64,000 bases of DNA from Entoloma clypeatum (GCA_963565915.1 OY751489.1:3100001-3164000), one strand, 5' to 3'; numbered from the stretch's first letter, positions 21,212 to 33,421 are shown. The notes: a model not told the origin generated them from the letters alone. Program-made: numbers and translations.

Positions 21212-21225
21212 GTATATTCAAACTG
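20971..21225 (+). promoter_or_regulatory. GYP-A self-priming pair: transcript 5' end and primer-binding site
   Basis: CAGTTTGAATAT at 20971-20982, about 26 bp after the TATA-like box, is the exact reverse complement of ATATTCAAACTG at 21214-21225, two bases after the LTR end. A 12-nt perfect match between transcript start and primer site is the arrangement used by Tf1/sushi elements, where the mRNA 5' end folds back and primes minus-strand DNA. No tRNA 3' end (TGG...) match is present. Confidence 0.75.
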
Positions 21226-21257
21226 CCACTCGCTTATCCATATTTCAAATTCCAGTT

Positions 21258-22484
21258 ATGGCAGCCCGCACCACTCAGAACTCCCGCGCAGCAGCAGCCG
21301 CAGCGGAAGCTTCAAACCTGCAGGACACCAGGCCGACATTTCTACATATGTTCCAAGATATTCCCACAGAAGAATCTGCACCCAAACCTGACCCCATATC
21401 TCCGACACCTCGTCTCCGAACACCTCAGACACAAGGACCTCTGATTCCTGAAGAATTCTGTCCTTTTAAATCTCCGACCTCTCCTTTTGACGATAACAAT
21501 CCTTTCTGTCGCGAGCAAACTCCAAACCTCGCCGAAGCAATTATGCTTATGATGCAGGAGCTCCGACGTAGAGAGACTCCGAAAACTCCGAAAAAGAAGT
21601 TGAAGGAACCTGACACTTTTGACGGTTCCGACTCTCGGAAACTCACCAGTTTCCTCGCACAATGCACACTATATTTCTGAAACAACCCCGCCTTTGACGA
21701 CGATGATAACAAAGTCAGTTTCGCTCTGTCGTACCTCCGAGAAACCGCGCTCGAATGGTTTGAGCCCACCCTCTTGGGAGAGTCCGACGACAACTCTGTC
21801 TGGTTGGACGACTGGTCCGCCTTTGTGCACATCCTCTGATCCGAATTCGGACCTATCGATCCGACTGGAGAAGCAGAGGATAGCCTGGATCACCTTTGGA
21901 TGCATGACAATCAGAAGATCCTACACTACAACATGGACTTCAAATGTCTTTCTGCTCGCACACAGTGGGATGATGGCGCGCTCCGATATCGGTACTATAC
22001 CGGTTTAGCGGAACGCATCAAGGACGTTTTGGGGACTTTTCCCAAACCAAAGACTCTCGCCGAGTTGAAAGTAATGGCCCATAACATTGATGCTCGCTAC
22101 TGGGAACGTCAACGTGAGAAATCGCGCTCCTCCGACAAATCTACTCCGAAGTCCGACAAATCCAACAAATCCAACAAAAAACAGACCCCCACTTCATCAT
22201 CCTCCAACAACAACTCCTCATTGTCTAAACCCAACTCGCAACAACAACAAAAATCATCATCCACCTCTCTGAAATCCGCCCTCTCCAACAAACTTGGCAA
22301 AGATGGGAAATTAACTCCCCAAGAACGCCAACAACGATTTGACAATAATTTATGCATGTTTTGTGGCAACGTTGGTCATCGGGCTTCCGACTGCTTGAAG
22401 AAATCGTCTTCTAACGCCAAAGCAAAGGCCCGCTCGGCCCAAGCTGAGGACAAATCGGAAAAGACAACTGAGTCAAAAAAATAG
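21258..22484 (+). pseudogene. GYP-A Gag with zinc knuckle
   Basis: A 408-codon frame starting MAARTTQNSRAAAAA. Contains the retrotrans_gag-like core (PDTFDGSDSRKLTSFLAQC...YYTGLAERIKDVLG) and a C-terminal CCHC knuckle CMFCGNVGHRASDC. Two in-frame TGA codons (21678-21680 and 21837-21839) break it; the first replaces the Arg of FFRDN in the GYP-C copy (CGA to TGA). The spacer is poly-Ser/Asn/Gln. Confidence 0.85.
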
Positions 22485-22543
22485 TAAGCAGTCCTCAGAT
22501 TCCAGCACGTACTGGGGATTGCGTTGACTCCTTTCGTGCACCT

Positions 22544-25500
22544 TTGGAAACCCTCCGACTCAATGTGTCCGCTCTCTCAAATCCGAACTCTCTATGTATT
22601 GATTTGATATCTCCGACCTTTTCCGATTCTCTGCTGATAAAGACTCTTATTGATTCTGGTTCTACACATTGCTTCGCAGATACCAGATTTATTTCTTCTT
22701 TAAACTTATCTCCGACTCTGATTCCTTCACCTATGGTTTTGAAACTTTTTGACGGTTCTTCAAATACTTATATCACACAATCTATCGATCTTCCTCTCCG
22801 ATTTCCTTCCGGTGAACTTCTGACTGTCACATTTTACGTGACAACCCTCGATTCATCTTGTAATTTGGTTCTAGGACACAACTGGCTCACCCGCTACAAT
22901 CCGTTGATTGACTGGGTATTGGGCAGTATCTTATTCCGTTCTACGTTACCCGACACTCCGAGTCTGAGTCCGACGTCGACTGCTGAGGCAGCTCCGCCAC
23001 CTCTGCAGTGTCCGCCCTCTCCGATGGGCACCTCCAATCCGCTCACTCCGAACACCTCCGACCCGCCACAGATTACCATGGTCAATGCAGCCGCATATCT
23101 CCATGCTTGTAAAGCTCCTGGGGCATACGCTTTCCGTGTTCACCTCTCCAACATCTCCGCCAATTCCGCGTCTGTCTCCGATGATGCTCCCGACCTCTCT
23201 GGCATACCCGAGGAATACCACAATTTGCTGATGTATTCAGTAAGAAAAAAGCTGACACCCTTGCACCCCACCGACCGTACGACCTCAAGATCAATTTGGA
23301 GGAAGGTACTTCCCCTCCGATTGGTCCGATGTACTCACTCTTGCAATCCGAACTTGGATCCCTCCGAGACTTCATCAACGAGCATCTCAATATCGGTTTC
23401 ATCAAACCTTCTAGTTCACCTCACGGCGCTCCGATCCTCTTTGTCCGAAAGAAAGATGGATCACTCCGACTATGTGTCGACTACCGAGGCCTGAACAAAA
23501 TCACGAAGAAGGACCGATACCCACTTCCGCTCATCTCTGACCTCTTAGCCACTGCTGGAAAAGCACGCGTTTATACCACCATAGACCTCCGACACGCATA
23601 CCACCTAGTCCCCATCGCTGAAGGTGACGAATGGAAAACTGCATTCCGCACTCGCTATGGATCGTTTGAATGGTTAGTCATGCCATTCGGATTGTCTAAC
23701 GCACCTGCAGCCTTTCAACACTTTATGAACGACATCTTCTCCGACCTTCTGGACAACTGCGTTACCGTTTACCTTGACGACATCCTGATCTACTCTGACA
23801 ACCCCAAGGAACACAAAAAACATGTCTGAGAAGTCCTCTGACGACTCCGACAACATGGTCTTTACGCCCGCGCCGACAAGTGCGACTTCTCTGCCGAAAC
23901 TGTAGAATATCTTGGATTTATCCTTTCTCCCGACGGACTCAAAATGTCGGAAGCGAAAGTCAAGATTATTCAGGATTGGCCTGAACTGCACAGAGTGAAG
24001 GACGTCCAGTCCTTTTTAGGTTTTGGAAACTTTTACCGACGTTTCATTCCATTCTATTCCAACATCACTATTCCACTCACTTGTTTAACCAGGAAACATG
24101 CCACTTGGCTGTTCTCCGACGATGCTTGAACCGCTTTTAATGACCTGAAAAAGGCATTTACCACCGCTCCGATCCTGACACACTGGATCCCCGACTCTCC
24201 GATAATTGTCGAAACCGACACATCCGACTATGCCCTAGCGGCTATTTTGTCGATCATCACCTCCGACAATGAAGTCCACCCCGTCGCATTCCATTCCTGC
24301 ACCTTTACGGCCCCCGAAGTAAACTATGACACCCATGATAAGGAACTTCTTGCCATCTACGAAGCGTTTAAAATTTGGCGCCATTACCTCGAAGGCTCCG
24401 GTACTCCGATTGACGTTGTTACCGACCACAAAAATCTCGAGAATTTTGCCAGCACCAAAGTTCTTTCACGCCAACAAGTCCGATGGTCGGAATACCTTTC
24501 TCAGTTCAACCTCGTCATCCGATTCCGCCCCGGCCGATTGGGAACTAAACCTGACTCTCTAACTAGACGTTGGGATGTCTACCCTAAAGGGGGAAATAGC
24601 GACTATGTCGACATCAATCCGACCAACCTCCGACCAGTCTTTTCGCAAGAACAGCTCTCTGCTTCAGTTCGCGCGACTCAACTCCTTGAGCCCGTCCTCC
24701 GTGCAACCATTATTATGGACACAGAAAAGCTTCACCATGACATACTCACAGCACTCCCTTCCGACACTCTTTCTGACACTCTTTCTAAAGATCCTAAACC
24801 CTGCTGGTCTCTCGACCCCGATGGTTTCCTCCGACATGACGATCAGATATACGTTCCTGACTCCGACGACCTCCGACTCCGAGTCCTACAGCACAAGCAC
24901 GATCATATGCTTGCTGGACACCCAGGTCAGAACAAGACACTCAGTCTCATTCAGCGTGATTATACCTGGCCTGGAATATGAGATTGCATTAAACACTATT
25001 GCAAGTCATGTACCACTTGCATGCGATCAAAGCCACAAAGACACAAGCCTTACGGCCTACTCAAACAGCTTCCGATTCCCGAACGTCCTTGGAATTCTAT
25101 CTCAATGGATTTCATCGAGACCCTTCCAACCTCCGACAACTTTGATTCAATCCGCGTTATCGTTGACCGATTAACGAAACAAAGTATTTTCATTCCAACA
25201 ACAATTCACTGCACCTCCGAAGACCTTGCCGTTCTCTTCGTATTGCATGTCTTCTCTAAACACGGCGTCCCCGAACATGTCACCTCTGACCGCGGCCCCG
25301 AATTTGTCTCCCGATTCTTCCGATCTCTCGGAAAGGCTCTAAACATGACCCTCCACTTCACCTCCGGTTACCACCCCGAAGGCGATGGCCAAACCAAATG
25401 CACTAACCAGACCCTCAAACAGTACTTGCGGATATTCTGCAACTACCAACAGGACAACTGGTCCGCTCTCCTTCTGATTGCGGAGTTCGTGTACAACAAT

Positions 25501-26189
25501 GCACCTAGTGCTACCACTGGCATATCTCCCTTCTTTGCTAACAAGGGTTACCATCCGAACATTACTGTTCACCCGGAACGAGACCTTGCCTCTTCCCTGG
25601 GCCGAGCCCGATCCTTGTGACTGACTTAGACAAACTTCACCAAGAACTGAAATCCACCATCTCCGATGCTCAACGACATTACCAAAAGTCCTCTGACAAT
25701 AATCAGATCGCAGCTCCAACGTTCTCTGTCGTACAACAGGTTTTCATCAAAGCACAGTTCTTCCACACAACACACCCATCCAAGAAACTCTCAGAAAAGT
25801 ACTTGGGACCATATGAGATCATTGCACAACCTGGCACACACTCCTTTACCCTCCGACTCCCCGACACATTCTGCGGAGTTCACCCCATCTACCATGTCTC
25901 CATGCTTGAACCCGCAACTCCGAACACCATTCCGAATCGGACCCAACCTCTGCCTCCTCCGATTGACATTGACGGAGAACTTGAGTATGAGATCGCTGAA
26001 ATAGTCAACTCAAAGATCAACCGACGACGTAGCTGCAAGCTACTATATTTCGGCCGTTGGTTAGGATATGAAAACACTGATGAAGAATTCTCTTGGCTAC
26101 CAGCCAATGAATTGGAAAACACCCCCGAGCTTGTCTCTGACTTTCACTCCGCTTATCCCGACAAACCGGGTCCGCTCACATCGCTCTGA
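22544..26189 (+). pseudogene. GYP-A Pol: protease, RT, RNase H, integrase, chromodomain
   Basis: Order: protease [17 protein letters not shown] with [21 protein letters not shown] and [12 protein letters not shown]; RNase H (VETDTSDYALAAIL, THDKELLAIYEAF); H2C2 zinc finger region near 24890-25020; integrase (WNSISMDFIETLP, TSDRGPEFVSRFF, YHPEGDGQTKCTNQ); chromodomain at the C-terminus (YEIAEIVNSKINRRRSCKLLYFGRWLGYENTDEEFSWLP). Defects: frameshift near 23222, TGAs near 23827, 24127 and 24979, frameshift near 25605. Several TGAs match CGA or TGG in the relatives. The stop at 26187-26189 is 28 bp from the end of the antisense gene. Confidence 0.87.
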
Positions 26190-26216
26190 AACAAGAAAAA
26201 ACAAGTACTATTCTAT

Positions 26217-27176
26217 CTACTTAGTACGTTGTTTCTTGTTTGACGGACCCTCCTCCTTGTCCGACTCCTCCTCTGACTCCGCCTTCTCCAACGGCTCCAA
26301 AATTGACATGTCGGAATCGTCCGACAGCTCCGGCAACTCCAACCTCTTCCTATTCACAAGATCCTTCCTAATCCTTCTTGCGATCCTCTTCTCCAGTCTC
26401 AACTCGTGTGTCTCCTCCGCTGTATCCATCTCTGACTCCGACCCTTCCTCTGACACCTCCGGTGACTTGGGTTGATACTCGGTGTTCACCAAGCCTTCGA
26501 CTGCTGTTAGCAGTCGCCTCACCTGCCTCGTCTCCGCCAGTATCATCTTGAGGACACCCAAGACGGTGTCCTCCGACCCACTCTCCGATGGCATCTCCGA
26601 CGCCTTTTTCTTCCCCTTAATCACCTTCACCGTTTTCTTCACCTCCTTCACCTCCGACTTTCCCTCCGACGCTCCGACCTCGCACTTCTTCTTGTCCTTG
26701 ACACAACCCTTGCAGGACGACTTATTCCTAAAACAAAAGGTTAAAACAGAAGAGACAAACCAAAAAAGAACTTACTCATCGCGTTCACATTCGACGCCCT
26801 TCACGATGCACCTATCACAGGCGCCGACCCCGATCCCGACTCCCGACTCCTCTCCGACCGTTGCCGTCACCTCCTCTACCTTCCTTTTCTTCGTCACCTT
26901 CTTCTTCTTCTTCTCTGCCTGCGGCCCCCCCGACCCCTTGCTCAATGCGCCTTGCGCAGCGGCCACTTCATCGGCCCTCTTCTGAGCTGCCAGCTCCGAC
27001 ACCCGACGCATCTCCTCCGCTAACCGCACCGCCTCCGCAGCCCTCTCTTCCTCCGCTCTCCGCTCCTCCTCAGCCTTCCTCGCAGCCTCCTCCTCCGCTG
27101 CTCGCTTTTTTGCCTCCACCTCCGCGAGCTTAGCCTGCAGCGCCTCCATCTCCTTTTGAAAATCGGTTGCCGACAT
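26217..27176 (-). CDS. Antisense coiled-coil / Zn2Cys6-like protein carried by GYP-A
   Basis: Encoded opposite to gag-pol between the pol stop and the 3' LTR. Exon 1 27176-26776, 48-nt intron 26775-26728 (GTAAGT...TTTTAG), exon 2 26727-26217; 303 residues, no stops. Residues 1-78 are an Ala/Glu/Arg coiled coil (MSATDFQKEMEALQAKLAEV...), followed by a Lys-rich nuclear-localisation type stretch (~89-100). Cysteines at 120, 123, 130, 139, 142 and 149 follow C-x2-C-x6-C-x8-C-x2-C-x6-C, the spacing of fungal binuclear Zn2Cys6 DNA-binding domains; lysines follow Cys as usual. A helical segment (GVLKMILAETRQVRRLL) and an acidic tail ending KKQRTK follow. A CT-rich tract precedes the ATG, as in fungal genes. 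Role unknown; inference: a nuclear regulator acquired by the element. Confidence 0.72.
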
Positions 27177-27645
27177 ATTGAGGTTTTTTTGGAAGAGTTT
27201 AAAATGAAAAGAGAATGGGGGAACAAGAAGAAAGAACCACTCAGACGGTATTTTCAACCAATGCATCACATGACGCAGTTCACGCGCACCGACCACCTAG
27301 GTCCTTAGGCCTCATGGGTTCGGCCCTAAGGGGGAAATACTGTTACATTCCGATCCATTCCGACGATTTCCGACCAATCCCGACACCTCCGACACCTCCG
27401 ACATTTCGACTAATACTTATTATGCATACTTACTGTTATGAATCTCGTTACTACGTACATTACTTACATCCGACCATTTTACTTATGTTAAGAATCTCTG
27501 ACAGCCACTCATTATCCGACTCCGACGAAGCCACACGTCCTCCGACATAGTATTTAAACTTATGTAGAATTGTGTATTAGCTTCAGTTTGAATATCAACT
27601 TAGATTCGACATCATACCTCCCGTCCTCTTTCCGACTCTTAACTT

Positions 27646-27955
27646 TGTTGAAGTTCCACCTGGGCGCTAGCCACAGGTGTACTGAGCAACATAGCTACAG
27701 TGGAAGTACTCTACGATACCGCTATGGTCACTTACATGGTTTGGAGGGGGTAAGGCTAGTGAGAGCGGTTGAGGCTGGTGAGAGCGATGGAGCTGGTTAA
27801 GAGTCAAGAGACAACTTGTTGATATTGACAGTTTCCTGGTCTTATATACCGTACTACTGTTTGTACCAACCAAACAAGTATGTAATGAAGATATGTAAAG
27901 GTCACGTGATGTAATCTAATCTAATCTAATCTACGTGATGGGAAAAGTTTCAACA
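27646..27955 (-). repeat. COP2 3' LTR
   Basis: 310 bp. Its pentamer tract is AGATT x4 then ACATC, as in the COP1 3' LTR. Confidence 0.94.
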
Positions 27956-28030
27956 CCCCCCCATATTTAGTACATACTTCTAAATACATCTTACTTTTTC
28001 CCACATATATATATAGGTACTCTGTTTCGC

Positions 28031-31000
28031 CTAGTTTTTTATCAATCCGAAGTACGGGATAAACTTGGAAAAGAGGATTTTTCCCAGATTCTTAGTTAAA
28101 AGGTCTGCAGGGTTGTTCACTCCTTCAATGAATTCGACCGTAATTATCCCTTCGGAGACTTTTTCTCTGACGAAGTGGAATCACACGTCAATGTGCTTGG
28201 ATCGCTTCTCAGTTACAGGGTTGGATGCGATGAAGACGGAGCCGTTGTTATCTATGTAGATCGGTACTGATCCGATCTGCATTCCAAGTTCGGCAAGCAT
28301 GCTTCTCAGCCATGTTGCTGCGCGACTGCAGTCTGATAACGCCATATACTCTGCTTCTGTGGAAGAGAGGGCGATGGTCTTTTGCGCCGATGATACCCAT
28401 GTCACTGCTCCAGACACCAGTGATATGAAGAAGCCAGTGGTAGACCTCCTCGTGTTTTCATCTGACGCCCAGTCGGAGTCTGTGAATGCATAGATTCCTT
28501 TCCCTGAGTCACCATCATACATGATTGCGTAATTTTTTGTCGCTTTCAGATACCTGCAAATATCCCTAGCCACTTCTAAATGGCGTTTGGTGGGATTTGC
28601 GGAAAATTGCGACATTTTGATCACGGCAAAACAGATGTCTGGCCTTGTTCCAATCATCAGATATAGAAGTGATCCGATGACGGATTGGTACTTTGATCGA
28701 AGTTCTGCATTGGGTTCATCTTCGGACATCATGGGTTTGTAGCCCGTAGGAAGTGGGGTATGGGTGGCGTTAGATTCGCTCATCCCCATTCGTTCGAGTA
28801 TTTTCTCAAGGTAAGGTACTTGATCGATGAAGATATGTTTCCCGTGTTGCCTTATTTGGATAGAGAGAAATTCTTTCGGTTCCCCATCAGGCACAAGGTG
28901 CCCTAGGTCCCTACATTCCCATGTGGTCATGAAGGCCTTCTTTTTCTCTAGCGTATATTCCCGGTTTGTGCCGAGAAAAGCAGAGTCGTCGACATAGATG
29001 ACGGCGATTACAATTTCCCCGCTGGTACTTTTGTGAATGAACACTCCCGCATCGGAGTGAAGCCGGACAAAGCCGAGCTTTTTCATGAAGGAATCAAGTT
29101 CCCTCCACCAGGCTAATGCGGCCTGCTTAAGTCCATATAGAGCTTTGAATAGTTGGTACACGAGGTGTTCTTTCCCTTTTACTATGTAGCCCTCAGGCTG
29201 TCGCATGTAAATGACTTCACAGAGCGTTCCATAGAGGAAGGCTGATGAGACGTCCAAAAGTGTCATGAACCACCCTTCAAGGGCTGTCAATGCCAGTATT
29301 AGTCGGACGGTTTCATATCTTACGACTGGTGAGAAGATCTGATCAAAGTCGATCCCTTCTACCTGTGAAAAGCCTTTTGCGACAAGGCGTGCTTTCAGAC
29401 GCCCGTCGGACTTTTCGTTATAGACCCATTTGTTCCTTAGAGCTTTCCTTCCTGCAGGCAGGGGTACTAGCTCTGTGATCACCCCGCGGCGTTTGAGCAT
29501 GTCTAGCTCTTTACGTTCAGCCGCATACCAGTCTTCTTTATTTGGAAGAGGGTATATGTCTTTATGGGACATTTCAACAATGCCAACTTGGACTGATATT
29601 GCCTCCATCAGGAGGTCATTCATCCATGCCGTTTGACCGCCCAATCTCCGTCTTCGATCTAATTTTTCAAGATCAGACGCTGGAGTGTCTTCCCCATAGA
29701 TGCTTCCTGGCATCTTCCGAACTCGTCGTTCCCTGATCGGTTGATCTGGTACTTGCTTGGGTTCCAGAGTGGGTACTCGCGGTTCATCATCAGGCTCACT
29801 GGCAGGCAATTCGTTGTCTGATTCAGGTTGATCCTGTTCAATGGGAACTGGGTTATGAGGTGTTTCGTTGTGACTATCGTCGTCATTGCTGCCGGGAATG
29901 AGATCCTCAAACTCATCAGCCGGCTCTGGGTTTTCCATTTCTGGGTGGTTTTCTGGCAACGGGTCGATGTGGCATCTAGGATACTTGCTTTCATCAAAGA
30001 TAGCTTTCCCGCCCATGAAAATCGTGTTGGTCTCAGGATCCATGAATTTGACCCCTGGTTTCGATCCGAGATAAATCATCAATCGGGATCTTGATTCCAG
30101 GGAGTTCCTACATTTCTCCTTTGGGATATATACATATGCCTGACATCCAAATACTCTGATGCTGGACATGTCGGGGATCTCATTGGTCACCCTGAAGTAA
30201 GGGGTTTTCCATTCAAGACGCTGCATGGGGGTTCTGTTGTAGAGAAATGCTGCGTGTTCCAAACAGAATTCCCACCACATAGGCAGTAAGCATGCATCGA
30301 AGCGCAATGCCTGAGATTTTTCCCATAGTGTTCGATTGATCCTTTCTGCTCTACCATTCTGCTGGTGCTGATATGGGAGCGTGACGTCGATCAGAATTCC
30401 ATGATCGGCAAGTACATCTTTGTATTCGTCAAATTCTCCACCTCCATCAACTCGCCACTTCTTAGGAGTAGCGGCAAATTGGTTCCCGATCATCGCAAGA
30501 AACTGTCTTAGTGCCGTGATGGCACCAGACTTTTTCCTAAGCAAGACGACCCAGACATGAGATGAAAAATCGTCCAGAAACGTGAGGAAGTATTTGTACT
30601 TGTGGTACGATGCCGTGGATATCTGTTTCAGGTCTGAATGAATCAGGTCGAAGGGTTTGACAGCCCTCGTCATTGAATTGGGGTATGACTGATTCAGCAT
30701 TTTCCCTTTGAGGCACCCCGTGCAGCTTTCCTGTGATTTCTCACGTACTAACGTTCTGGGTACTCCTTTGGTACTAGTGGGAATTTTATTGAGCGCCTGG
30801 TCATTTGGGTGGCCAAGACGTTTATGCCAGGTTTCGACAGTGATTTCGCTAGAGATCGCGTGGATTTGGTCATAGCGTATTTCAGTGTCTAACCAATAAA
30901 TGGTTTGTCCGAGAATGTGAGGCAAGAACTGTATTTTGTTCTGTCCTTTGGAGATGTTGATTTCTCCACGCATTCCGTCTACTTTGTAACCGTGATTGAG

Positions 31001-32806
31001 GAAGACGCCTAGGGACAATAGGCGTGTGTCCATGTCCGGAATGTAGAATACAGGTCGGAGAAGGTGGGTTTTTATTTCCCCATTTAGGGTATGCCGCACT
31101 GGAACGGCCCCAACTCCGAGAATTTCCAGTTTCTTTCCCTTTGCAGCTGTTTGGACAAATCGCTTAGCCTTGAGAGGCCTGTAATACGCGAAGTCTTTGA
31201 ACTCATGGGTAAAGTGTAATGATGCGCCGGAATCTAAGATCCACTGAGTGCGTTCTCTCTCTTTGCAGTGTGTGCAGGACGCGAAATGTTTGATATATTT
31301 TTTGTACAGATCATCACTAAAGAGATCTATACTATCTGCATTGGTACTAGCTAATATATATTCAAACGTCTGTGCATGATTATTAGCGTTTCCCATTTGG
31401 TCAAGTTTGAGAGAAGAATGTGACGAACCGTCAAGTTCGATCAGCCCATCTTCGAATTGTTCCGGCCCCATCCGCTCGCTTTGATGGTCTATGTCCATCA
31501 TCTTCAGCGATTCTTCTATCGACGGGGCTACGTGACGCTGTTTAGCCAGCCTTTCGTCGATGTCAGGAATGATGGTGTCTAGGATACGAAGGTTCGATCC
31601 AGAGGGACGAGCACCAATGTTCCGCGCGAGTTTGCGGATGTGATCGTTCTTTTTCCACGCAGACGGCTTGCCCGAAGGAAGCCCGGTGTACTGGGATGGA
31701 GGCGGGTTCATTCGCTGAAGGAGCGACTGCATTCTTTGAGAGTCTGGCTGGGCGGTACTCATCGTTTTTCCGCGCCCAGTGACGGTTGTGAAGGATGGCG
31801 GCGGAAGAGGAGGGAAGTGGATGGCGGGAGCAACAAACTCAACCGTTTCTTCCACATGGTCGGACGTGTTGTCCGCATTGTTAGCGCTTTTCTTCTGATT
31901 GCGCCAACATCCCTTTCCCTTCTTCTTCTCAGAAGCGGTACTTGGGTCGGCCGAGTTAGGCTGCTCATCAGCATCGTTCTGCGAGGTACTCGGCTTTTGC
32001 TGCCTTTCCCATTTGGGGTCCTGCCCCTTTCACTTTGTCCCAGAAATTTTCCGGGCCTGCTCATTGGACGCACGAGTAGACCCGACCGAATACTTGCGCC
32101 TGTACTCCGAGATGATGCTCTCGGCGACGGCTTTATAGGTGAAATCGTCGGCGTCGTAGACCTGGAAAAGGGCAGTGGAGAGTGACGACCAGGCGTCGGG
32201 AATCACATTGGCCAGGATCATTGCCTGCATCAGATCGGGGACAACAAAGTTCGAATCGGCGAGCCGAGCGAAAAGAGACCCCAGGCGTTCGATTTCAGGC
32301 ACGGGGTCGCGTCCAGACAGCTTGAAGGTGGCGGCGGTCTTGAAGTTGCCGAAGATGACGGCCGGGGATACCTTGGAGTAGTTATCTTTTAGCGTTTTCC
32401 ACGCGTCAAGTGCCGAGGTGCTGTCCTTGATGTGGCGTCTGATCGCCTCAGAGACCTTCAGGCGTATCGCCCCGAGAGCTACGTCGTCGTCCCTGATCCA
32501 GGCTTTTTCTTCCTTACGGAAGCCGGGCTGGTCGATCGTGGTAGCCAGTACAGGGGGAGCAGCAGCAGTGGCACCAGGGGTGGAGACCATGGTGGTGAAG
32601 TCGGCGATGACAGGGCGGACGATGTCGCCAGAAACCAGGCGCCAGACTCCTTGATGGAGGAGGTAGGATTTCATTTTTTCGGCCCAGCTCTGGTAGTCGA
32701 TGCCGTCGAAGGGGGTGATGATGTCAAGAGCAGAGCGAGAGGTAGACATTGTAGATGAATCTAAAAAAGGGTTCCCAATCAGTGATGTGTTATGAATATG
32801 ATTCAA
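28031..32806 (-). pseudogene. COP2 Gag-Pol with two nonsense codons
   Basis: One frame of 1591 codons from MNHIHNTSLIG to FGLIKN. TGA at 32030-32032 follows ISGTK where COP1 has CGC; TGA at 28181-28183 follows KHIDV where COP1 has CGA. All Copia domains are otherwise present (LDSGASLHFTH, WHKRLGHPNDQ, VDGGGEF, YVDDSAFLG, STEAEYMAL). Relative to COP1 it has about 21 extra residues in the gag-protease linker (EQPNSADPSTASEKKKGKG region) and lacks GYR after SKPGVK. Confidence 0.92.
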
Positions 32807-33111
32807 GAAAACAATTAAATGATTCCTTATGACATATTCCCTTTAGGAATAGCGGTCACGGGAAAACCCTTTATATGTCAGAAACATATAAGGTGCGATC
32901 AACATTTCCACATGGAGTGTACTAGGTCAATCCCCTTAGGGACGTCTCATGACAGGTACTTGTCGTAATGACGTTCCCAGGTTCATATGTGAAGAAGTAA
33001 GACTCAGAACCTAGATCTTTCGATCGGTTCTTTGCCAACCAGGGTAGAGTGGGCAGGTACTCGCTGTTGCCAGCGTTTCCCAAGTCCCTCTGCTATCCGG
33101 GGCCCATAACC

Positions 33112-33421
33112 TGTTGAAGTTCCACCTGGGCGCTAGCCACAGGTGTACTGAGCAACATAGCTACAGTGGAAGTACTCTACGATACCGCTATGGTCACTTA
33201 CATGGTTTGGAGGGGGTAAGGCTAGTGAGAGCGGTTGAGGCTGGTGAGAGCGATGGAGCTGGTTAAGAGTCAAGAGACAACTTGTTGATATTGACAGTTT
33301 CCTGGTCTTATATACCGTACTACTGTTTGTACCAACCAAACAAGTATGTAATGAAGATATGTAAAGGTCACGTGATGTAATGTAATCTAATCTAATCTAT
33401 GTGATGGGAAAAGTTTCAACA
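33112..33421 (-). repeat. COP2 5' LTR
   Basis: 310 bp. Pentamer tract AGATT x3, ACATT, ACATC, as in the COP1 5' LTR, plus a private CACGTAG to CACATAG change. Confidence 0.94.

Larger units (their letters stand above)
27646..33421 (-). mobile_element. COP2: second copy of the COP1 family, inside the GYP-A LTR
   Basis: Minus strand, TSD AACTT (27641-27645, 33422-33426), LTRs of 310 bp each, primer site at 33099-33111 complementary to initiator tRNA as in COP1. Two nonsense codons make it non-autonomous. It is the innermost level of the nest. Confidence 0.94.

Noticed and set aside
21678..21839. Programmed stop-codon readthrough in GYP-A gag
   Set aside because: The GYP-C homologue has an Arg codon at the first stop, and there are further stops and frameshifts downstream; decay is simpler.
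26482..27133. Plus-strand ORFs over the antisense gene of GYP-A
   Set aside because: Low-complexity Ser/Pro readings of the reverse of the Glu/Lys/Ala-rich coiled coil; no domain, while the minus strand gives a spliced frame with six correctly spaced Cys.
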